Source: CAYSBE01 sp044337585 (lineage in GTDB: Bacteria; Bacteroidota; Bacteroidia; UKL13-3). From it: a stretch of 17,097 nucleotides of DNA. The translations under genes and the position numbers were made by a program. The notes beneath the pieces are model-generated. The model was not told where the DNA came from. It made no database searches and worked only from the letters and a program-made list of their open reading frames with translations. Positions 1 to 6,873 of the stretch are shown here, one piece after another (position 1 is the first letter of the stretch; every line of letters begins with the position of its first letter). The DNA is taken from positions 1 through 17,097 of the forward strand of contig JBIINH010000032.1 of NCBI GenBank assembly GCA_044337585.1, in the 5' to 3' direction.

Positions 1-2419
1 CACTATAGGCATTTAGCGAAATGGTTTTACAGTTTGTTGAGCACCATTCAGATGCAGATTGAGGATAAAACTCTTCGCTAGTATCAGGTGCGGTGGCAAG
101 TGTTGGACCTCTATATGACGCCAATCTTACCCAACTACTTCCACAGTTTGTTGAAATCCAAATGACCAATGAATCGTGAGCATTACCCGGAAAAAGCGCG
201 TGAGCATGACTAAAAGTTAATACCGGATTGGTGTAACTTCTTAAACTCAATACAGGTGTTAGCAAACCATCTCGCCTACCCGTGTTGGTATAGTTGAAAA
301 AAGGCATACAATAAGCTTTGTCTCCGGGAGTGGTACCGCCTATTGTTGCCAGCCTCCATGTGGTATCATTATTTGTATTTTGTATGGTCCATTGCGAGCG
401 GGTGTTTGAGTTGTCTTCAAATGTTTCGGTAAATGGCAACGTATTTCCACCAGATGTAATAAAGTTTGTAAAAAATACTGAATCGGTGCCCAATGCATTG
501 GTTACTTTTAGTGCTACAGAATATCTTCCCGCTACCGAATAAGAAACCACCGGATTTGCAGCAGTAGATGTAGATGGATTTCCACCAGGAAATGACCACA
601 CCCTTGAGCTTATACCACCTGTAGACAAATCTGTAAACGTTACTGATTGTGTAGTGCAAGGGAACCTATTATTTACTGCAAAAGATGCCGATGGATTGGC
701 TACCAATCCGCTTATAATGATTGAATAGGTTTGTGTGCTGCCTACCAAAACACCTTTGTGTGTTACACTCAGTGTGTATGCACCAGCGGCAGGGGTGGCC
801 AAATAAATTTGCTCTACATTGTCGCGGATATTATCACCTGTAGTGGCTGCAATATTAGGCGTAGCAGGATTAAGGATATACGGAGAAAAAACCGTATTGT
901 CACTTACCCTTGTGAGGCGAATATCCAAATCGTTTACCAACATTCTATTGGTAGGATTTAAAGCAGGGGCAACAGGTGTGCCTGCCCTATCGGTCCAACA
1001 AATGGTGATGCGTAAAGGCATATTGCCATTGGCAACTATATTTTGTGTAAACGATGCGCCATTAGTCAAAGTTCTTTCTTGAATGCTGTTTTGATTTGAA
1101 TCTGTGATAAGTTGTACAGCTTTGGCTATATTAACCAATCCCCAACCATATACATAATCAGGGCCAACGTTACCGGCTTCATCAGCTGTGTGGATGGTTA
1201 ATCCCTTGAGTGTAGAAGCGCGCAAATAGCGGTTTTTTAAGTTGGAAAAATGTTGTTGAACCAATAGCAACGAACCCGACACATTAGGACTGGCCATTGA
1301 TGTTCCATTTTTTGTGGTGTAGTTGGTAGTAGAGGCAGAACCTGCAGAAAATACATTTACTCCGCAACCTACTACATCGGGTTTAATGCGTCCATCATCT
1401 GTTGGACCCCAGCCGCTAAAAGTCGACATCACTACATCAGATATTTGTGTCCATCCGTTGTTGGTATTGTTATTATTTATCTTGCGAACTGCGCCTACCG
1501 TCAACACATTTTTAGCTGTAGAATAAGTAGGCAAACAATCGTATCCGTTGGTTCCACCATCTTGACCAGGAGGTGTTCCTGAACCCGGTGTGCCATCGGC
1601 ATAAAACCAAGTACTAGAAGAGCGGTCTTCACCCCTATCATTTCCGGCTGCTTTGCATATCAGGTAAAAAGGGTTGTTGAAAGCAATCAAATCCCATTGT
1701 GCAGCTTGCGAATCATAAAAGCCAAATTTGTAATCTGTTGTAAGGCTAACACCTGGGTCGCCATACCATATATCATCAGCGCCATCAAAATACCATCCTG
1801 TTATGGTGCCATATGAGTGGTTGGAAACCAACATTCCGTTGGAACCTGCACTGGCCATTTCTGATTCATCATTGTTCCAATCATAACAACGTAGGTTGGC
1901 TTCATAGGCCATGCCTCTTGCATTTGCTGAAACGCCCGCACCCACCATAGTACCCGCCACATGCGTAGCATGATCGCTTAGTTGTGTAGCACCATCAACT
2001 TGCGTGGCCCTAGTGCCAAATTCTTGGTGCGATACAAGTGTTGCACCACCATCCCAAATACCAAGTCTATTGCCACTCACCACACCTGTGAGTGCAGTGC
2101 CTACTGTGCCCCCTGGCCAAACCCTATTGGTTGATATGGTTCTGCCTGCACCTACGTTGGTCGTGGTTCTAAAAAGCATGTTTCCATTTGCATCAAATGT
2201 TTCAAACTCGATAACTTGTCCATTAGGCGTTACCCTTCTCAATTTGATATTTTTTTCAGCAGCAATTTGTTCGGCCAAAATGCGGTTGGCTTCGAATTTT
2301 TTTCTAAAAAGCACGTCAAGTGTTTGCGCACTATCAGATGGCAACGCAGGTGAAAGTTGCGCTGATGCAGATCCAAGCAACAGCAAAATAGAAAGGGTAA
2401 GCGTATAAAATTTATTCAT
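1..2419 (-). CDS. Secreted subtilisin-like S8 serine peptidase with PKD-like and adhesin-like C-terminal domains (C-terminus outside window)
   Basis: The reverse-strand frame is open from an ATG at 2417-2419 to the left edge: about 806 codons with no stop, so the 3' end is missing. Residues 1-21 form a signal peptide (basic start, Leu-rich core, ending ASAQ). Residues ~22-115 look like a propeptide or pre-catalytic region. The S8 catalytic triad is visible: Asp123 in GIWDGG, His150 in SDHATHVAGTM and Ser374 in NGTSMASPNVSG, with the oxyanion Asn260 in KAAGND. The His motif reads HATH where most subtilases have HGTH. Residues ~445-572 form a jelly-roll-like domain as in other large S8 proteins (NDLDIRL, DNVEQIYL, AGAYTLSV). 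Residues ~576-650 resemble a PKD domain (SVTFTDLS, GRYSVALKVTN). Residues ~655 onward resemble a MAM/concanavalin-like domain (TFEDN, VLTFSHAH). It probably degrades extracellular or surface protein after export. Type IX secretion is inferred only, because the C-terminal sorting domain would lie outside the window. The gene follows the small secreted protein at 2458-2949 after 38 bases and is probably co-transcribed with it. Confidence 0.93.
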   Translation of the reverse strand, partial: MNKFYTLTLSILLLLGSASAQLSPALPSDSAQTLDVLFRKKFEANRILAEQIAAEKNIKLRRVTPNGQVIEFETFDANGNMLFRTTTNVGAGRTISTNRVWPGGTVGTALTGVVSGNRLGIWDGGATLVSHQEFGTRATQVDGATQLSDHATHVAGTMVGAGVSANARGMAYEANLRCYDWNNDESEMASAGSNGMLVSNHSYGTITGWYFDGADDIWYGDPGVSLTTDYKFGFYDSQAAQWDLIAFNNPFYLICKAAGNDRGEDRSSSTWFYADGTPGSGTPPGQDGGTNGYDCLPTYSTAKNVLTVGAVRKINNNNTNNGWTQISDVVMSTFSGWGPTDDGRIKPDVVGCGVNVFSAGSASTTNYTTKNGTSMASPNVSGSLLLVQQHFSNLKNRYLRASTLKGLTIHTADEAGNVGPDYVYGWGLVNIAKAVQLITDSNQNSIQERTLTNGASFTQNIVANGNMPLRITICWTDRAGTPVAPALNPTNRMLVNDLDIRLTRVSDNTVFSPYILNPATPNIAATTGDNIRDNVEQIYLATPAAGAYTLSVTHKGVLVGSTQTYSIIISGLVANPSASFAVNNRFPCTTQSVTFTDLSTGGISSRVWSFPGGNPSTSTAANPVVSYSVAGRYSVALKVTNALGTDSVFFTNFITSGGNTLPFTETFEDNSNTRSQWTIQNTNNDTTWRLATIGGTTPGDKAYCMPFFNYTNTGRRDGLLTPVLSLRSYTNPVLTFSHAHALFPGNAHDSLVIWISTNCGSSWVRLASYRGPTLATAPDTSEEFYPQSASEWCSTNCKTISLNAYS

Positions 2420-2457
2420 AATATTTAGGTAATTTGAAATGTCTTTTAATAAAATTC

Positions 2458-2949
2458 TTAATTGGTTTCTTGCATCATTTCAGCTACTGGTACCAAGCCA
2501 AAGTAATTTGTTTCAAATGTGTTGGCCCGATTTGATTTGCTAACCCTACCCAATACATAAACCAACAAAGGTTCGCCAACTTTCGGTTGCATGCATTTGA
2601 TTCTTATTCGCAAAGTGCTGCGCGACACCAAAGTGGTATCTTGGTTTCCAGAGATGTAAACCATCTGTACTTTATCAGTAACACAGGCCGTGTCTTTTAG
2701 CCACGATTTCGGGATACCATTGATTTGCACCATGCTTCCATCTGCTAAATTGTAAACGATATTCAATTTACCATTTACCATTTCGGCTTTTGATGAGAGC
2801 AGCTCAAGCCTGTTGATTTCTCCCTTTTTGGGATAAGCTATCACAAAACTATTGCCAAGTTTTTGTCCTGCTGTTAATCTTTGGGCATTTGTACTTACCC
2901 AACAAATACTGAATAACAGTATGATTAACATTAATTTATAAAAATGCAT
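2458..2949 (-). CDS. Small secreted protein of unknown function
   Basis: This is a 163-residue protein if started at the ATG at 2947-2949. I chose that start because it gives a clean signal peptide (short charged start, hydrophobic LMLIILLFSICW core, cleavage near STNAQ). An upstream in-frame ATG at 2974-2976 would add nine residues ahead of the signal and is less likely. I do not recognise the mature part (~140 residues): it is mixed polar/hydrophobic and probably beta-rich, with two cysteines near the middle (KDTACVTD and RIKCMQP) and no membrane segment after the signal. It sits 38 bases upstream of the S8 peptidase gene on the same strand, so the two are probably one transcript. An accessory or inhibitor role toward the protease is possible but is only a guess from position. 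Confidence 0.75.
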   Translation of the reverse strand: MHFYKLMLIILLFSICWVSTNAQRLTAGQKLGNSFVIAYPKKGEINRLELLSSKAEMVNGKLNIVYNLADGSMVQINGIPKSWLKDTACVTDKVQMVYISGNQDTTLVSRSTLRIRIKCMQPKVGEPLLVYVLGRVSKSNRANTFETNYFGLVPVAEMMQETN

Positions 2950-2991
2950 GCTACGAATGTAGAGTAACATTGCCAAAAATCAAACCACTGC

Positions 2992-3022
2992 TTGGTAAGC
3001 TTGGTGCGAAATGCTTAATTTG
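2992..3022 (+). promoter_or_regulatory. Possible Bacteroidota-type promoter for the pssA operon
   Basis: A TTG at 2992-2994 is followed after 20 bases by TTAATTTG at 3015-3022, which matches the Bacteroidota -7 consensus TAnnTTTG at 7 of 8 positions. This would start transcription only a few bases before the pssA ATG at 3035. The 85-base gap to the divergent gene at 2949 is the only intergenic room for the operon's promoter. The match is short and could be chance in AT-rich DNA. Confidence 0.3.
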
Positions 3023-3034
3023 TTGTGAATAAAC

Positions 3035-3745
3035 ATGGACGAGATTCGCAAACATATTCCCAATGCATTGACATCTGCCAACTTGATACTAGGTTGTTTG
3101 GCCATTATTGAGGCATTAAATGGTTCGCTATACATGGCAGGCTATTTTATAGTTGCAGCTGGCATACTCGATTTTTTTGACGGATTTATTGCACGGGCCT
3201 TGCATGCACAATCAGAGCTTGGCAAACAACTCGACTCTTTGGCTGATGTAGTGAGTTTTGGTGTAGCACCGGGTATGATATTTTATATGTTTGCTGGCAA
3301 ATGCCTAAATATGGATGGCTTTTGCATCACACCGTATGTAGCTTTTTTAATTCCGGTTTTCTCGGCCATTCGATTGGCTACTTTCAACATAGATACACGT
3401 CAAACAAATGGTTTTATCGGATTGCCAACTCCAGCAAATGCTTTTTTAATTTTAAGTATCCCATTTGCCATGGACCAACACATTGCACTTGCTCCTATTT
3501 TTCAACAACAAATATTTTTAAAACTTTTTCCCATAGCCTCAGCCTATTTATTGACCAGTGAAATAGCCATGCCGGCTTTAAAATTTAAGACCTACTCATT
3601 TGCTGAAAATAAAACCCAGTACCTGCTTATTATATTAGGAGCACTTAGCATAGCATTTTTCCAAATTCCAGGTATTGGTATCTCCATTTTACTTTATATT
3701 CTTATCGCTATTATACAACACTTTTTACCCAAAAAAAACATATGA
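3035..3745 (+). CDS. pssA: CDP-diacylglycerol--serine O-phosphatidyltransferase (phosphatidylserine synthase)
   Basis: This 236-residue integral membrane enzyme transfers phosphatidate from CDP-diacylglycerol to L-serine, giving phosphatidylserine, the precursor of phosphatidylethanolamine. The full CDP-alcohol phosphotransferase signature is present at residues 46-71: Asp46, Asp49-Gly50, Ala53-Arg54, Gly63, Asp67 and Asp71, in the spacing D-x2-DG-x2-AR-x8-G-x3-D-x3-D. These aspartates bind the metal and CDP group. The N-terminus (HIPNALTSANLILG) and the roughly 6-8 hydrophobic segments fit the short PssA type, and the length is normal for that type. Other CDP-alcohol transferases (PgsA-like) are less likely given this N-terminus. 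The stop codon overlaps the start of purS by four bases (ATGA), which implies translational coupling. It is the first gene of the five-gene plus-strand cluster. Confidence 0.93.
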   Translation: MDEIRKHIPNALTSANLILGCLAIIEALNGSLYMAGYFIVAAGILDFFDGFIARALHAQSELGKQLDSLADVVSFGVAPGMIFYMFAGKCLNMDGFCITPYVAFLIPVFSAIRLATFNIDTRQTNGFIGLPTPANAFLILSIPFAMDQHIALAPIFQQQIFLKLFPIASAYLLTSEIAMPALKFKTYSFAENKTQYLLIILGALSIAFFQIPGIGISILLYILIAIIQHFLPKKNI

Positions 3746-3993
3746 AATTTATTGCAGAAATTGATGTAATGCCTCAAAAAGCGCTTCTTGACCCACAGGG
3801 AAAAGCCGTAACCGGAAGCATGAAAAATATTGGTTTAGCCAATATTGCAAATGTGCGCATTGGCAAACACATCACATTAGAAATTGAAGCTGAATCAGAA
3901 GCACAGGCAAACGAACAAGTAGAAACTGCTTGCAAAAAATTGTTGGCTAACCTGATAATGGAAACCTACCACTTCACTATCAAAAAAATATAA
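3742..3993 (+). CDS. purS: Phosphoribosylformylglycinamidine synthase subunit PurS
   Basis: This 83-residue protein has the PurS fold pattern: an N-terminal strand (KFIAEIDVMPQKALLDPQGK), then VTGSMKNIGLANIANVRIGKH, a second strand with acidic residues (ITLEIEAESEAQA), a helix, and a closing strand. PurS is the small cytoplasmic scaffold that joins PurL and PurQ in the ATP- and glutamine-dependent step turning FGAR into FGAM in purine synthesis. The length is normal for the family. The ATG overlaps the pssA stop by four bases, and the A-rich stretch just upstream may help initiation. The secreted M28 peptidase gene starts 16 bases downstream. Neither purL nor purQ is in the window, so the partner genes must lie elsewhere. 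Confidence 0.9.
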   Translation: MKFIAEIDVMPQKALLDPQGKAVTGSMKNIGLANIANVRIGKHITLEIEAESEAQANEQVETACKKLLANLIMETYHFTIKKI

Positions 3994-4009
3994 CAAACAT
4001 GTTTATCTT

Positions 4010-5287
4010 ATGAGAAATAAACTGCTTGGGGTATTATGTTTCATAAGCCTAGCTTTAGCAACATACGCGCAAGATTTAGGCTATGTCAGAAGGGTTACGG
4101 ATTCGCTATGCAGCAACCGCATGTCTGGCCGGGGTTACCTAAAAGATGGTAGTAAACATGCCGCTGAATTTATCAAGGCCGAATTTAGAAAAGTTGGGTT
4201 GCAATCCTTTACACAAGATTATGTGCAAGATTATGGCTTCCCAGTTGTGACCTTCCCGGGGAAACTCACTTTTTCCATTGACAATATTGAATTAGAAGCT
4301 GGTGTAGATTATATTCCTGGTGCGGGATGTTCAAAACTATCGGGGGTATTTGATTTGGTGTACGTTGATTCGGCAACGGTTGATAACAATATGCTGTTTG
4401 AGAAATTTGAAAAAACAGCCTTCTTTAAAAGTATGTTGGTAATTGATGGATTAAAAGAAGCGCGTCTCAAAAACAAAGACCGCATGGTAAAAATTTTAAA
4501 AAACCAATATAAAGCTCGTGGCATTATTTATACCAAACAAAAGAAGCTAACATGGAGCGTGGCTACTGAGTGGGATGCCTTTCCGGTGTTTTATGTATTG
4601 GATGATAAAATAAAATCATTTAGCAAACGAATTAAAATTGATATATCACCCGATTTGAAACAGCATATCGCTGAAAATTTGGTGGGTTTCATCAAAGGCA
4701 AAACGCAGCCAGATTCGTTTGTGGTATTTAGCGCGCACTACGACCATTTAGGCATGCTTGGACCTGATGCCATATTTCGGGGTGCAAACGACAATGCCAG
4801 TGGCGTAGCCATGATGCTTGATATCATGCAATATTATACAACATTTCCCCCTGCATATTCTGTTGCGTTTATTGCATTTTCGGGAGAAGAAGCCGGATTG
4901 TTTGGTTCGTATTACTACACCCAAAATCCTTTGTTTCCATTAAACCAAATAAGCTTGTTGATTAATTTGGACTTGATGGGAACAGGTGATGAAGGAATGA
5001 CGGTGGTAAATGGGGAAATATTTAAAGAGGACTTCTTGGATCTTACGCTCATTAACCTTGAAAATAATTATTTGCCCGATATCAAAGCGCGTGGTAAAGC
5101 ACCAAACAGTGATCATTATTACTTTTCTGAAAATGGCGTGCGGGCGTTTTTTTTCTACCTTATGGGTAAATACAATTATTATCATGATGTAGGCGATGTA
5201 CCTGATGAGCTCACCTTTTCAAGGTATAATGAAGCCTTCAAGCTCATCACATCATTTGCCAGTTATAAAATGACTCCTAAGTTATAA
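4010..5287 (+). CDS. Secreted M28 family zinc aminopeptidase
   Basis: This 425-residue exported metallopeptidase has a signal peptide at residues 1-20 (MRNKLLGV..ATYA, cleavage before QDLG). The C-terminal half is a co-catalytic di-zinc M28 domain. Likely ligands and catalytic residues are His243 in SAHYDHLG, bridging Asp261 in GANDNASG, general base Glu293 with ligand Glu294 in SGEEAG, Asp321 in INLDLMG and His369 in NSDHYYF. All are present, so it should be active. Residues ~30-225 form an N-terminal part with the VTDSLCSNRMSGRG motif common to Bacteroidota M28 proteins. Family members remove N-terminal amino acids from peptides; the exact specificity cannot be read from the sequence. The signal and the lack of later membrane segments suggest a periplasmic or extracellular place. 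It lies 16 bases after purS and 56 bases before the GH3 gene, on the same strand. Confidence 0.92.
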   Translation: MRNKLLGVLCFISLALATYAQDLGYVRRVTDSLCSNRMSGRGYLKDGSKHAAEFIKAEFRKVGLQSFTQDYVQDYGFPVVTFPGKLTFSIDNIELEAGVDYIPGAGCSKLSGVFDLVYVDSATVDNNMLFEKFEKTAFFKSMLVIDGLKEARLKNKDRMVKILKNQYKARGIIYTKQKKLTWSVATEWDAFPVFYVLDDKIKSFSKRIKIDISPDLKQHIAENLVGFIKGKTQPDSFVVFSAHYDHLGMLGPDAIFRGANDNASGVAMMLDIMQYYTTFPPAYSVAFIAFSGEEAGLFGSYYYTQNPLFPLNQISLLINLDLMGTGDEGMTVVNGEIFKEDFLDLTLINLENNYLPDIKARGKAPNSDHYYFSENGVRAFFFYLMGKYNYYHDVGDVPDELTFSRYNEAFKLITSFASYKMTPKL

Positions 5288-5343
5288 ACAACTATTTTGT
5301 ATGAGCATAGCGATTATTCCAATGAAATTGCAAAATTTGTGAC

Positions 5344-6870
5344 ATGCCCATCATTCATTCACTCATATCATGGTACCTGAGAAAACGCGAAAATGCGCTA
5401 CAACGTATCGTTTATCAACCCCATGATGTGCAGCAAGAAATGCTAACCAAACTTTTGAGAACAGCAAAAGACACTGCGTGGGGAAAACAATATGGATATG
5501 AGCACCTAAAAAATTCGGAACAGTTTAAACGCGAAGTTCCGGTTGGCAACTACGAAACCCACAAACCATATATCGACCGGATAATGCAAGGCGAGCAAAA
5601 TGTGCTTTGGCCATCAGAGATAAAATGGTTTGCAAAATCTTCAGGCACAACCGCAGCTAAAAGTAAATTTCTGCCCGTAACTTACGAGAGTCTTGACGAA
5701 TGTCATTTTCAGGGAGGCAAAGACACCCTGATGATGTATATATTAAACAATGATAACGCCAATGTATTTGATGGAAAAGGATTGATTATTGGTGGAAGCC
5801 ACCAACTAAATAGACTTTACAACGATTCTTTTTATGGCGATTTATCAGCTGTGATGATGCAGAACATGCCTTTTTGGGCTCACTTTTTTCGTACGCCCGA
5901 ATTGAGTATTGCCATCATGGAAAATTGGGACGAGAAAATAAACCGCATGGCTTGGGCAACCGTGGGCGAAGATGTAACCAATATTTCAGGAGTGCCCACT
6001 TGGACCTTGATGCTGATTGATAAACTATTTGAAATTACTGGAAAGAAAAATCTAAGAGAAATATGGCCCAACCTTGAATTGTACATTCATGGAGGCGTAA
6101 GTTTTGAACCCTATCGTGAGCGCTTTAAAAAATTGATTAAAGCATCTAATATGCATTACTACGAAACCTATAATGCATCTGAAGGATTTTTAGGCATCCA
6201 ATATTCACTCAACCAATCGGACTTACTATTGATGCTAGACTACGGCATATATTTTGAGTTTATGCCCATGTCGGAATATGGCAAAGACCATCCAAAAACA
6301 TATGATTTGCATGAAGTACGTGTAGATGAAAACTATGCACTTATCATTAGCACCAACTCTGGCCTAAGCCGATATATAATTGGCGATACCATCAAGTTTA
6401 CATCTACCAATCCTTACCTTTTCAAAATCACAGGTCGCACACGGCACTTTTTAAATGCCTTTGGCGAGGAACTGATTATTGAAAATGCAGACAGGGCTAT
6501 AACAGAAAGTTGCATGGCATTTAATGCCACACTTGCAGAATATACCGTGGCACCGATATTTCACGAAAACAATACAGTTGGCACACATGAGTGGTTGATT
6601 GAGTTTGAAGAAGAGCCCGAGAATATGGAAGAGTTTTCAATATACCTTGACCAAAAACTGAAAAGCATAAACTCTGATTACGAAGCCAAGCGATACAACA
6701 ATATTGCCATGACTTTTCCAATCGTTGCGAAGCTACCCAAAGGCTCGTTTCATGAATGGATGAAACGAAATGGGAAATTGGGTGGTCAGCATAAAGTGCC
6801 AAGGCTTTGCAATGAGCGCACATATGTTGATGAAATAATTTCTCACCTTTCTAAAATCTCTGTTCGATAA
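5344..6870 (+). CDS. GH3 family acyl-adenylating protein (GH3 auxin-responsive promoter family)
   Basis: This 508-residue cytoplasmic protein, without signal or membrane segments, belongs to the GH3 branch of the ANL adenylating enzymes, first known in plants where GH3 proteins conjugate amino acids to auxin or jasmonate. The three nucleotide-binding motifs are visible: FAKSSGTTAAKSKFLPVT at 96-113, YETYNASEG at 273-281, and YIIGD at 344-348 followed by TGRTRHFLNAFGEE at 363-376. A C-terminal lid carries GKLGGQHKVPR at 477-487, with a possible catalytic lysine. The complete motif set suggests it can form acyl-adenylates. The acyl substrate and acceptor in Bacteroidota are not known, and an auxin role should not be assumed. 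The length is normal for the bacterial family. It starts 56 bases after the M28 gene and ends three bases before the OmpA gene start, so it is probably co-transcribed with both. Confidence 0.88.
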   Translation: MPIIHSLISWYLRKRENALQRIVYQPHDVQQEMLTKLLRTAKDTAWGKQYGYEHLKNSEQFKREVPVGNYETHKPYIDRIMQGEQNVLWPSEIKWFAKSSGTTAAKSKFLPVTYESLDECHFQGGKDTLMMYILNNDNANVFDGKGLIIGGSHQLNRLYNDSFYGDLSAVMMQNMPFWAHFFRTPELSIAIMENWDEKINRMAWATVGEDVTNISGVPTWTLMLIDKLFEITGKKNLREIWPNLELYIHGGVSFEPYRERFKKLIKASNMHYYETYNASEGFLGIQYSLNQSDLLLMLDYGIYFEFMPMSEYGKDHPKTYDLHEVRVDENYALIISTNSGLSRYIIGDTIKFTSTNPYLFKITGRTRHFLNAFGEELIIENADRAITESCMAFNATLAEYTVAPIFHENNTVGTHEWLIEFEEEPENMEEFSIYLDQKLKSINSDYEAKRYNNIAMTFPIVAKLPKGSFHEWMKRNGKLGGQHKVPRLCNERTYVDEIISHLSKISVR

Positions 6871-6873
6871 TCT

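Noticed and set aside
318..1526. Several short plus- and minus-strand frames of 60-90 residues
   Set aside because: They lie in other frames of the S8 peptidase gene, whose jelly-roll, PKD-like and catalytic domains account for the region.
2004..2408. Plus-strand frame of 134 residues opposite the S8 peptidase N-terminal part
   Set aside because: The minus strand there encodes the signal peptide, catalytic Asp and propeptide in one continuous frame; the plus frame has no recognisable content.
5288..5343. Internal promoter between the M28 and GH3 genes (AAAATTTG at 5332-5339)
   Set aside because: It resembles the -7 element, but the nearest upstream TTTG (5296-5299) is about 32 bases away, too far for the known spacing.
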